A DNA stretch of 32,500 nucleotides, taken from positions 1 through 32,500 of the forward strand of contig JABFUD020000313.1 in assembly GCA_014529385.2 (NCBI GenBank). Direction: 5' to 3'. Made by a program: the position numbers and the translations under genes. The notes below the pieces were generated by a model. It was not told the origin of the DNA. It worked only from the letters and a program-made list of their open reading frames with translations, and searched no databases. How positions within the stretch are numbered: the first letter of the stretch is position 1; each line of letters begins with the position of its first letter. Source of the DNA: Adiantum capillus-veneris (taxonomy: Eukaryota; Streptophyta; Polypodiopsida; Polypodiales; Pteridaceae). Shown here piece after piece: positions 9,623 through 18,647 of this stretch.

Positions 9623-9712
9623 AACAAGGCAAAAATATTGAGAGAGAGAGAGAGCGTCTGTGGTACCTGCACACACACACACGCACACACGGAGAGAGAG
9701 AGAGAGAGAGAG
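9594..9712. repeat. Left copy of a duplicated microsatellite block around the LTR element
   Basis: (GA)n, TAGAAACAAGGCAAAAATATTGA, (GA)n, GGTACCTGCACACACAC and (GA)n. A diverged copy follows the LTR element at 19726-19845, so the element landed between two tandem copies. Confidence 0.7.
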
Positions 9713-10767
9713 TGTTGAAAGGTCAACCTTTCAACAACGCTTACACAAAGATTCCATAAAGATCCCTCAAAGATTCTAAATAAAGATACTGATAAAGTGA
9801 TGCAGACGAAGATGGATGTTGTAATGCGAAGATACAAGCTCATGGATATCATCAAATATCCCGTTATTATCATTTTGAGCCATTACGGCCACTTTTGTAA
9901 TGTTTACGGGAACTTCATATTTTAAGTCAGCAATTGTATTGAGGCCACAGATGCTCGTTGGATGAGCAAAGCCTGCTCACGGTGTTGTAATTAATCTCTA
10001 TAGAAGCCTAGGGACAAATAAGGTCATTTTGGTCGGACATTAGGTTTTCTAAGGCTTAGTATATAAGCAAAAACCTAAAGCTTTGTAAGGAGACTTCTAA
10101 TAAATCTGATCTTCTGTGTCGTTGGGAGACTGCGAGAGAGTGAGAGAGTGTGTGTGTGTGCTACAGGAGCTACGGTGGTCGGAATCGCAAACGGAGAGCA
10201 GCAGTGTGTTGCCCACGAGGAGAGCTACGCGTTGATGCTTACATCACACACATTCGTCTGTGTTTTGGCAGATTCACCCGCGAGCTACTTTTGGAGTTTC
10301 GGTGAGTAACTGTTGTCCGTTTTTGCATTTCAACATTTCCACGCGATCAAAGCGAGTAGAGCTACACGTTAGGCACTTTACTTTTCGAAAACGTCGACCT
10401 GCAAAAACCGGCCAGACATCCTACGCGTTTTCGGCACGGAGGGTATTGAGTAGGTTTTTTTGGTCACGGACCTTAGGGAGAGTGGCCTATTGGTGTTGAT
10501 AGGATATCCCTCAAGTTTCGTAACGTTTCGAGAACGTCTAATGGACTTTTGGCTTGCGGTAGCATCATAGGAGACTCTCACATTCACAGAACCGATGGCA
10601 TGTAGAGTTGATATCTCTGTAGGAAGTAGTCATTAGTCGGTCGAGTAGAGGTTGACACCCTTTGCTTGCTTCCACGCGCCTGCGGGTCGAGCTTCGTCCT
10701 CAGTTGACATTATATGTTAGGTGAGTTCTCGCTATGCTGACGTCAGTCGCGGCGTATCCGTCCAACA
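9713..10767 (+). repeat. 5' LTR of the large retrotransposon
   Basis: 1055 bp, TGTTGAAAGG...CCAACA. It contains a TATA box, a polyadenylation signal and a (GT) tract, and near 10414-10428 a half-site (AGACATCCTACGCGT) of the palindrome repeated in the leader. Confidence 0.93.
10060..10067 (+). promoter_or_regulatory. LTR TATA box
   Basis: TATATAAG in the 5' LTR, repeated at 19018-19025 in the 3' LTR. AATAAA follows at 10099-10104, a usual order for U3/R in plant LTRs. Promoter use is inferred. Confidence 0.6.
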
Positions 10768-10768
10768 T

Positions 10769-10786
10769 TGGCGCCGTTGCCGGGGA
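10769..10786 (+). other. Primer-binding site, tRNA-Asp type
   Basis: TGGCGCCGTTGCCGGGGA is complementary to the 3' end of plant tRNA-Asp including CCA (from known sequence). It starts one base after the 5' LTR. Confidence 0.85.
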
Positions 10787-13287
10787 CGAGAGCCCTAAGT
10801 AGGTGACCAAGACTAGTCCTTGAGGATAGAGGTCCCTTTGGCTTGCCAGAGTACTATTTTACATTTAGATAGGATCAGAGGGTGGTGGACTCTCTAGGTC
10901 TAAGGAGGAGTCTAGGGAGCGTGTGTCTGGCCTGGATCTTCCGTCTTAGGTAGTAGTAGGTTGTGGTGTAGAGAGTAGGAGTTGGAGTGGTAGATGTGGT
11001 GGTAGGTTGACTTGAGAGTCCGTGTGAGGCCAGGAAGCAACCAAGACATCAAAATCACCATCTCACATGATGAGTAGGAGTAGGGTAAGTAGGATATCTT
11101 GATTGTTGATCTAGAGTACTTTATGCATGTGTTATTTGCTGTTAGGCTCATCAGAGAAGTGGGAAATGCTAAGTAGGAAAGACGGTAAATTGTGTTTGGA
11201 ATCTGATTTGGAGTCCAAAATTTTCTGTGATTATTGCTGAGAGCTCTACAGAGCATAGGGAGTACTACTGCCAGAAAAAATTTGCATTTTAAGACAGTAG
11301 ACATCCTACGTGTAGGATGTCTCCAGGGCACTTTTGGCAGGGAATTTGGGAAAACTGAGGTTACCAGTGGGTTCAGAGGGTAGGTTTTACCCTAGTAACA
11401 TATTGACTTGAGTGTTTTTCCCTATTTTTGTTGACCAAAAGCCAAAAGGCGAAGTCAGAAAACGAAAAAATTCAAAAAAGGCTTAAATTGAGTGATCTTT
11501 GCATGTTTTTGCAATTGTGAAGCATACTTGCACATGCTGAGAGCAGAAGGAAGCATCAGGGACACTTTAGTCTCAAAAAATCAGCAGTAGACATCCTACG
11601 CGTAGGATGTCTATAGGGTGATCTGGTGGAAATTTTGAAATTTTGAGTTGACCAGTGTGTTCAGAAGGTAGATTTTACCCTATTTTCACTTGGAAAGTGG
11701 AAATTTGACCAAATTTTGATAGATAAGGCCAGATAGACGAAAATTGCCAGACATCCAACCCAAATTTTGCCAAGGCATTATTCCAAGACCAAAACCATAG
11801 GATGGCTGCAGGAGCATGATCTGCATGATATATTGAGTAACTGAGAGAGTTGTCATCTCATTTGGGGGAGAAACGGGGGTCCTAAGCAGACTTTAGCACT
11901 TTTGACTGAAAAAGACTAGAACATCTAAAATTGGGGTCTTTTGAAATCCAAACCAAAATCTGAGCATACCACTGGGTTGCTGACATCAAGGGGAAGCTTT
12001 GGGTCAAGTCTGGGGTCAAACAGGCCAAAAAGACATCCTACGTATAGGATGTCTTCTGTGTGATTTTGGACTCTAAACTAACTTCTGAGCATACCACAGT
12101 GATCAGCACCTTAAAGAGAGTCTGTGGTTCAAATTTGGGGCAATTCTGAGCAGTTAGACATCCTACAGTAGGATGTCTAAGGCATGATCTAGAGGCCAAA
12201 TTCAAATGGTGGACATAGCAGGGTGTTGTATAGCCCTAGGCAAGCCCCTAGGCAAATTTGGTCCAATTTGGAGTTGATTTGACTTAGGAATTCATCAGAA
12301 CAGACATCAGGCTTTTGGAAGAGATTCTTGATCATTTGACCAACCTATAGGTGCCAGAATCAAAAAGTAAAAATAGCTGTGAGTTAAGCACATCAAGGGG
12401 AAGCTACAGTGCAAGTTTGAGCTGAAACAGAGCAAAAAGACATCCTACGCGTAGGATGTCTCTAGCTTGATTTAGGACTCCAAACTAACCTATGAGCACA
12501 CCACTGTGATCAACACATCAAGGAGAATCTGGGGTGAAAATTTCAAGTCATTCTGAGCAAAAAGACATCCTACGCGTAGGATGTCTCAAGGCCATTTTTT
12601 AGGTCCAAATGAAATTCTGAGCATACCATTGTGTTGTTGGACTTAATGGGAGTCTCTGGACCAGATTTTGTTAAATTCTGAGCATATAGACATCCTACGC
12701 GTAGGATGTCTCTATGCCACTTTTAGGGTCCAACTGTAATTTTGATCATACAGGAGTGTTCATAGTGTCACAGAGATCCCAAATCTTCTTTCAAAATTGA
12801 ATTTGGACTCATTTTGACCATTCTAATCTGCAATTCACTGTTTTGGCCATAACTTTCACAAACGGTATCGGATCGGAAAAGTTTCTATATTAAAACGTAG
12901 CTTGAGAGTGACACTACAGATCTTAGAGCAGAACTTGAACTAAATGTATGCCAATGGCAACCATTTCATTCAAATTTGAGAAAAACGTCGTTTAAGGCCT
13001 CAAAATGCATCCGGAAGTCAGGGGTGTCTAAAACCGACAGTTCGAAAGAATTGTGAGGAAAAAGTCACGGTTTTGAAGACTGCTAAGTTAGCAGATTGAA
13101 ATTATCTTTTGGGAAAACCATTGGTCACCCGCTGGAAGGTGCTCAAGGAACAAGTGTGGCCGTCAAAGGTACATCAAGAATTTTTGCATTCATTGTGAAA
13201 AAGTTTGCAAGCTAAATAGAATTTTGCAGATTGTGTGCTAAAGTGAACACAGGTTAGCTCGGCTCAAGAATCGCTACAAAGGGAGCA
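10787..13287 (+). other. Long leader of the LTR element, with a palindrome array
   Basis: About 2.5 kb without a convincing coding frame. From about 11280 to 12720 it consists of degenerate repeats with a basic spacing of 125 bp, each carrying phrases such as TTCTGAGCATACCA and a 23- or 24-bp palindrome. The rest shows no recognised content. Confidence 0.7.
11299..12711. repeat. Seven-copy array of a 24-bp palindrome
   Basis: Core CATCCTACGCGTAGGATG flanked by AGA and TCT. Copies at 11299-11322, 11589-11612, 12031-12054, 12156-12178 (one base shorter), 12438-12461, 12563-12586 and 12688-12711. Four copies are identical over all 24 bases; two differ at one central base; one has lost a base at the centre. 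The three 125-bp spacings (12031 to 12156, 12438 to 12563, 12563 to 12688) show a repeat unit. The sequence between palindromes is much less conserved than the palindromes, which suggests selection or local gene conversion on them. Confidence 0.95.
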
Positions 13288-13307
13288 GTCGTTGTAGTAT
13301 AGTGGTA
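13288..13307 (+). other. 20-nt copy of the 5' end of tRNA-Asp
   Basis: GTCGTTGTAGTATAGTGGTA matches, from my knowledge of plant tRNA-Asp(GUC), its first 20 nucleotides (acceptor 5' strand, D arm start, box A). No remaining tRNA body follows, so this is not a tRNA gene. It lies 25 nt before the start codon of the element's reading frame. Confidence 0.7.
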
Positions 13308-13332
13308 CAACAAGGGAGTCAAGACAAAAGAA

Positions 13333-16300
13333 ATGGCGTCTCAAAGGAATCAGACCAGTCAGGAAGAAGCTTCAAGTACATCCACAAAAATTACAAGAGA
13401 GCAAATTCAGATCTATCTGATTGGATACTACAAAGGACTGCCATGCTATGAGGATGTCAATCGGAATTTGTACATCAAGACAAAGAAAGATACAGAGGAA
13501 ACTCGGACATCTCAATATGTGGAAGTTGAAACAGTGAAGAATGTACTACACCCACATCCAGATTTCAGGGAAGACTATCTGGGATCAATTTACATGAGGC
13601 ACGGAAAATACATCGACAATGAGATAGAAATGTTGTACAAGGATCAACTTACAGAACTCTACGCATATCATCCAAGTATTTTTCTGTACAAAGCACAAGA
13701 TGGAAAACAGAAATTTGGTACCCTCCATGGAGATGAAGACGGTCGATACTACAAGGTTGTCACAAGTCATGAAGTTCCTGTAGAAAACAATCATTACTTT
13801 ACAGCAGAAGCGTTTGGCTCAAGAGGAGAAGACTACATGTCTAAAGGTGGTAATGTATACCATCTCGTCATGGGTTTACCTCTAACTACGCACCTGGAAG
13901 AATTGACACCTACGGCTGTTACTACACAAATGAGAGACACACCACATGACACACAACAAGGCACAACACAAGACACCACATGGAAAGACACGACACAAGT
14001 CTCGTGCACCGCACCAGCACAAGACAAAGCTCAAACACACCAAATTGCACAAATAGGGAATACGTCGGAAGTATCACCTATGAAGATAGCACAACTTCAA
14101 AAAGAACTAGCTCGGTCTGAAGAGCTACTTAACAAAGCACAAGAAGTCATATCATCAGGCATTGAACAGATGCTAACATCAGATATGAAACCCTCTCGGA
14201 TGGTGGGAGTTCAAACTCAACAAAGAGACCCTATATCTTCAAGAGCAGGATTAAGAAGTCCAGTTTTACAAGAAGCAGTGTCCTTTTCAGGAGTCCAAGT
14301 GGAATTTCAAGAAGCATTGGAAGATGCTGAGCCGGAGGAGATACCACTGGAAATTCACAATGCCCAATGTAAAAGGTCAGGTCAAGATGTCATTGTGGTT
14401 GACAAATATGATAAGCACTATGAAATAGCCAATGTGAGAAATATGGATGGGTTTAGCAATTGTGGGCAACCTGTAAGTCACATACTTGGACCCCGTCCAA
14501 AAGCACCATCAAGGGAAACGGAAAACAAAAATTCGGTTCAATCTTCACCCTCGGTGCAGAACTCGCCAAAATCAACTCGGAAACATAGCCCTAAGGCTAT
14601 GCAGAAGCCCCACGTCAAAGACCATATACTGAGGGAAGAATTAGCATTACAACTGCTAGAAAGCATGGATAGTGATTTGATCTTGTATGCAAGCAATAAT
14701 GGAAGTTATTTTCAGCTTCTCAAGGACAAGACAATGAAGGATAAAGAGACAAATCCAGTGGATACACCTAAGTCAGTCGTAATCTACAGGTTCATGCATG
14801 CAAAGAAGAGGTCATATTTGTATCTAGATACCACAGGAAACCATTATCAGCAGTATTATGGAGAGCTGCCTCGTCCAAAGGGTGCACATGTTGAGATAAC
14901 AACATATTGCGACCAATGTGCCATTGGTCATTTAGTGAAGGACTGCCAAGCAAAGCTCTACATGGAAAAGAAGAAGCAACAAGCCAAAAGCAAAGTTCAG
15001 ACAGTGACAACAAGGGAACGGAAGGAAGAATCCCCAACAAGATCTCCGAAAAAGAAGCAGATCTTGTCGCAGAGCACAAAAGATAGGCTCAAGACACAGT
15101 TGCTTGAAGTCAAGGGTGTCAACGACATTATCATAGAGAATCAGGCATTCAAAAAAGATCAATTGAATCGGCTGATTCAAGATCGTTTAAGGAACCTCAG
15201 TGAGGATAAGTCAGAGCATCCACAAGGTGATGAAGATGAAGCTCGCAGTTCAAGGGTCGAGAGCAAAAGAAGCCAAGATTATGACCATAGTGAGCCAACA
15301 CAAGAAGAGGTGGCAGAGGTAACAAAAATTCTTAGTGCCAAGTCACAAGTGGAAGACAAGCAAATAGAGTCAATGGATGAAGCTGAAAGTCTACCAAACA
15401 AATTTTCTATTGTGGACTCTTCATTGGTGATTGAACAAATCAAAGAGTATGAGAAGCTAAAAGAAGATGTAACTAAAGACATAGAATGCACAGAAGAACA
15501 AAAAATGACTGAGTCCAAGATTGACTACCAAGGACAAGCAATACAGGATATGAATGAATATTTTCGAGAAGAGACTCTACAAAAGCCCATGGAACAATGG
15601 AAACCAAAGGCCACGGCGACCATTGCATCAGAAGAAGAGAGTCAACCTCAACATCCTGCTACACAACCTTCAAAACATTTCCAAGAAGAAAAGTCACCAT
15701 TGAATGACCTTCAAGTGCTAGAAGAAGTAAATAGTGATAGAGAGCTTCTAAAATCAAGAATCAAGGCATCACAGTTAGAAACTAGCAATGAACACCAACA
15801 AAAAGCTAAAGCAGAAAATAGTAAGCACTTGGGACATGCTACAACCAGTCAAATGACAAAGAAGTTCAACATACAAGAGGATGACAAAGCTTCCAAGGCA
15901 CAAAAGTCCAAGACAAGTACCAAAAGCAAAGAGGACGTCAGTTACTTGGCAGCCAACAAGAAGATTAAATTCTCGTTGGATGTGCATGAGAAACTGAAAT
16001 TCAATTTTACAGCAGAGATAGATTGCACTGCCACAACTAATGTCATGTCTTATGGGCTGTGGTTACTTCTAGGTCAGCCAGAACTGTATGAAATTCAGGT
16101 ACAGGTTTCTATATCACATGGAATAGCTGTCACAAGTTTAGGGATTGCAAAAGCTACCCTTACACTACGGTCAAAGGTAATCAAAGACAAATTCCTAGTG
16201 GTGGATTCCTCCAAAATGAGTACACATTTGATTTTGTCCAAGCACTGGGCAAAAACATTGGTAGAAGAACCTGGATTTTCAACAATGGTCATCACGACTA

Positions 16301-16431
16301 GCTCTCAAGAAATCCAGCCTACTACTGCTCCAAGATTATCGGCTTCCGACAAAGGCAAAGCCAAAATGAGCCCACAAATGTCCTACCAACAGAAGCAGCC
16401 CATTAAATCAGAGTCTTCAATCCAGCCCTGA
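13333..16431 (+). CDS. Gag/protease-like ORF of the non-autonomous LTR element (1032 aa)
   Basis: The product is probably the element's structural protein; no exact family is recognised. ATG at 13333 is in good context (AAAGAAATGGCG). Residues 1-190 are Tyr-rich with no family match I know. Residues 200-450 are Gln/Thr-rich with a coiled-coil-like stretch (MKIAQLQKELARSEELLNKA). At 526-538 CDQCAIGHLVKDC resembles a retroviral zinc knuckle but with three, not four, residues between the second Cys and His. A long charged Lys/Glu/Ser-rich region follows. Residues 890-990 have the shape of a retropepsin: IDCTATTNVM where D-S/T-G-A is usual, and LILSKHW where ILGRxW is usual. Asp is kept but the catalytic Gly is not, so protease activity is doubtful. 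It ends at TGA 16429-16431; the same frame continues open to 17430. Confidence 0.72.
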   Translation: MASQRNQTSQEEASSTSTKITREQIQIYLIGYYKGLPCYEDVNRNLYIKTKKDTEETRTSQYVEVETVKNVLHPHPDFREDYLGSIYMRHGKYIDNEIEMLYKDQLTELYAYHPSIFLYKAQDGKQKFGTLHGDEDGRYYKVVTSHEVPVENNHYFTAEAFGSRGEDYMSKGGNVYHLVMGLPLTTHLEELTPTAVTTQMRDTPHDTQQGTTQDTTWKDTTQVSCTAPAQDKAQTHQIAQIGNTSEVSPMKIAQLQKELARSEELLNKAQEVISSGIEQMLTSDMKPSRMVGVQTQQRDPISSRAGLRSPVLQEAVSFSGVQVEFQEALEDAEPEEIPLEIHNAQCKRSGQDVIVVDKYDKHYEIANVRNMDGFSNCGQPVSHILGPRPKAPSRETENKNSVQSSPSVQNSPKSTRKHSPKAMQKPHVKDHILREELALQLLESMDSDLILYASNNGSYFQLLKDKTMKDKETNPVDTPKSVVIYRFMHAKKRSYLYLDTTGNHYQQYYGELPRPKGAHVEITTYCDQCAIGHLVKDCQAKLYMEKKKQQAKSKVQTVTTRERKEESPTRSPKKKQILSQSTKDRLKTQLLEVKGVNDIIIENQAFKKDQLNRLIQDRLRNLSEDKSEHPQGDEDEARSSRVESKRSQDYDHSEPTQEEVAEVTKILSAKSQVEDKQIESMDEAESLPNKFSIVDSSLVIEQIKEYEKLKEDVTKDIECTEEQKMTESKIDYQGQAIQDMNEYFREETLQKPMEQWKPKATATIASEEESQPQHPATQPSKHFQEEKSPLNDLQVLEEVNSDRELLKSRIKASQLETSNEHQQKAKAENSKHLGHATTSQMTKKFNIQEDDKASKAQKSKTSTKSKEDVSYLAANKKIKFSLDVHEKLKFNFTAEIDCTATTNVMSYGLWLLLGQPELYEIQVQVSISHGIAVTSLGIAKATLTLRSKVIKDKFLVVDSSKMSTHLILSKHWAKTLVEEPGFSTMVITTSSQEIQPTTAPRLSASDKGKAKMSPQMSYQQKQPIKSESSIQP

Positions 16432-16467
16432 AAAGTTCAAGACAGAGCTTCGACATCAACTAACCAC

Positions 16468-17430
16468 ATGCTTCCACATGAAAGACAGAATCCAAAGAAA
16501 ATCTTTCAACCAAAATACCCTACACTACGAGATCATCTTCGACAAAAATCTTCAAAGATCTACATCAAAGCTGAAGAAATCAAGGTCAAGGACCCAATAT
16601 GGGTAAATGAGCCTAGCCGATTGACGAAAGGTAAACACATGGGATGGATAGCCTCCCACTACAGCTTAGCAGAGCAAGGCTATTATGAGGGTCAAAAGAA
16701 ACTTTGGTTACCAAAACCACAGACCTCGGCTTATGTGGTGGATAAAGGTTTCAAAAAGCGTCCCCAAAAGCAACAAAGCTCATATTTATATCGCCAAAGG
16801 AAACCAACCAACAAGGCTCGCCAAAGGGATGCAGGAAATTTCAAATCCAACTGGCCTTCATACCAACATAAAACTTCATCGATAAATAATCCCAAAAATG
16901 GCACTCTTGTACATCTCAATACGACATCAAAAACATCATGGGAAGTGCCATCTACAATTCTTCAAGCACAAGGTTACTATCAAGGAAATCGGAGAATCTG
17001 GCTACCAAAAATGCCAGGTAAACATTCTTCAAGCAAACGACTTCAGCTTGAAAATAATCGCAATTTCACGGAAGGCAAAATCAAGGACAATGTCACAGTC
17101 AAGGCAAAGGATATCTGCAAAGACACGCTAATCACACGATGCAGATACAAATGGGTGCCAAAAGAACAACAAATAACGAAGAAGATTGAAGTCATCTCTA
17201 GCTCTAAAGAAATGTCAAGACATGATAGACAAAGTGTTACGGGGAATGGAGCGAGCCAATCTTCTCAACCAAGGGACCAACAACAACAGAAAGAAATTTT
17301 GACAACCAAGGTCACCCTGGTATGGCAAAAGAAACCAATATTGCCAGTATGGTCCTTTACAAATCCTCTCTTCGAGGATGGGAGTTTTGAATTTCAAAAC
17401 CTATTCTTGGTCGAAAGCTCCCGAGAGTAA
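16468..17430 (+). CDS. Downstream part of the same reading frame, unknown function (320 aa)
   Basis: It lies in the same frame as the preceding ORF, separated from it only by one TGA and 12 sense codons before this Met, so the two may be one 1365-codon frame. I do not recognise the family. It is basic and rich in Lys, Gln and Ser. A short module recurs: QGYYEGQKKLWLPK (about residue 70) and QGYYQGNRRIWLPK (about residue 168), with weaker relatives CRYKWVPKEQ and VTLVWQKKP later. No RT, RNase H, integrase or envelope motif is visible. Either a nonsense mutation split the ORF, or the TGA is a readthrough stop as used between gag and pol in some retroelements. Confidence 0.55.
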   Translation: MLPHERQNPKKIFQPKYPTLRDHLRQKSSKIYIKAEEIKVKDPIWVNEPSRLTKGKHMGWIASHYSLAEQGYYEGQKKLWLPKPQTSAYVVDKGFKKRPQKQQSSYLYRQRKPTNKARQRDAGNFKSNWPSYQHKTSSINNPKNGTLVHLNTTSKTSWEVPSTILQAQGYYQGNRRIWLPKMPGKHSSSKRLQLENNRNFTEGKIKDNVTVKAKDICKDTLITRCRYKWVPKEQQITKKIEVISSSKEMSRHDRQSVTGNGASQSSQPRDQQQQKEILTTKVTLVWQKKPILPVWSFTNPLFEDGSFEFQNLFLVESSRE

Positions 17431-18634
17431 GTCAAGTCGCCATAAAAATCATGGCATAAGAGTCCAGAGTCGGGCAGCTGAGCCACTAAATGAGCAAGCA
17501 TTAGACCCAAGCTTCATGTCTTAATATTATTTGTGGTCTATGAGTCTAGATATTTAGATTAAAGCTCAAGCTGGACAGTTGATCATACATAAAGTCATGT
17601 CACTCATGCTGGAAGAGGTGAGCATAAGAGTCAAAGTCTATTATTTTAAATGGTGGAGTGGTGGAGTAGTCCAGAAAACACTCACGCACATGAACACAGT
17701 GAGGAGAGTGGAAAAAACCTCGTCGACAAAAACCCTTCTTGTGAGTAACGGCAGCTCTTGAAGTCAAATATATTTTTGCTTCTCTAGCTACGTTCACTCC
17801 TGGAAGCACCCATGCAAACTCCTCTCGCACCGCATATTGTTTCCCATGCAACTATCTGTGCAAGCATATATAATGTCCCATCATTGGACATTTGCATTTG
17901 GCATGATTTGTGTTCCACCCATGCACTTACACAACAAAATGACGATCACGAAGTGGTAACAGGTTTCATAAGCATTTGCTCAACAACAATGACTCTGACT
18001 TCAAGCTACTAACACTTGTTCAGTGTATATCCAGTAATAGTAGCCATACAGCCATAAGTACTTTAACTCAACAAAACTCGGTTACATCAAACATAAGTAC
18101 ATATAACCTCACATTTAATGGTGACTAAAGGCATTTTTTTTCCCACTGGGTTTTTCCCTTTAGTCCTATCCAGGTATCCAAGACCTTCATTTTGTAATAT
18201 ACGTCACATTTTATTTTTACTATTCTATTTTTCTTATTAAAACACAGAAAAGCAGACCAACGACATCCCCAAACAACTGCATGCTCATCAACTACATGAT
18301 CAAAGGGGAGCGGCCTAGAAAAAATTCAAAAAGGCTTCAAGTTTACAGGTACACATGCAGGATGACACCCAAAGAACCAACAATACAGAGCTGTCGTGAT
18401 AAAGCCTTGCTGCAACAACAAACCTCACTCAACTTATTCACGCTACAACAGCCAATCGGAAGGGGAGAGCTATGGCTTCAACTACACTACATGTACAAGA
18501 AAAAGGTAACTCTACAACATACAAAGCATCTGGTAGAAGCAACTGCAACAACAAAAGATTCAACCAACACTAAAATATGAACCACTCGCCAAGGCCAGTG
18601 CAGACATAGGGTCTTGTCGGGGACGACAAGACTT
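17431..18634 (+). other. 3' internal region of the LTR element
   Basis: 1.2 kb between the coding frame and the polypurine tract. A 99-codon ORF (18281-18580) has no recognised motif and may be chance. The rest shows no recognised gene. Confidence 0.5.
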
Positions 18635-18647
18635 CGGAGGGGGAGAG
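18635..18647 (+). other. Polypurine tract
   Basis: CGGAGGGGGAGAG directly abuts the 3' LTR and would prime plus-strand DNA synthesis. Confidence 0.85.

Noticed and set aside
9431-9873. Minus-strand frames with poly-Pro and Leu-Ser runs
   Set aside because: They arise from the G31 run and the AG tract and cross the LTR boundary.
10912-11331. 139-codon minus-strand ORF in the LTR element leader
   Set aside because: Antisense to the element, no domain, reaches into the first palindrome; likely chance.
11299-12711. CRISPR-like array
   Set aside because: Repeats are palindromes with irregular, mutually related spacers inside a retrotransposon leader of a plant genome.
13288-13360. A tRNA-Asp gene
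   Set aside because: Only the first 20 nt match; anticodon arm, T arm and 3' end are absent.
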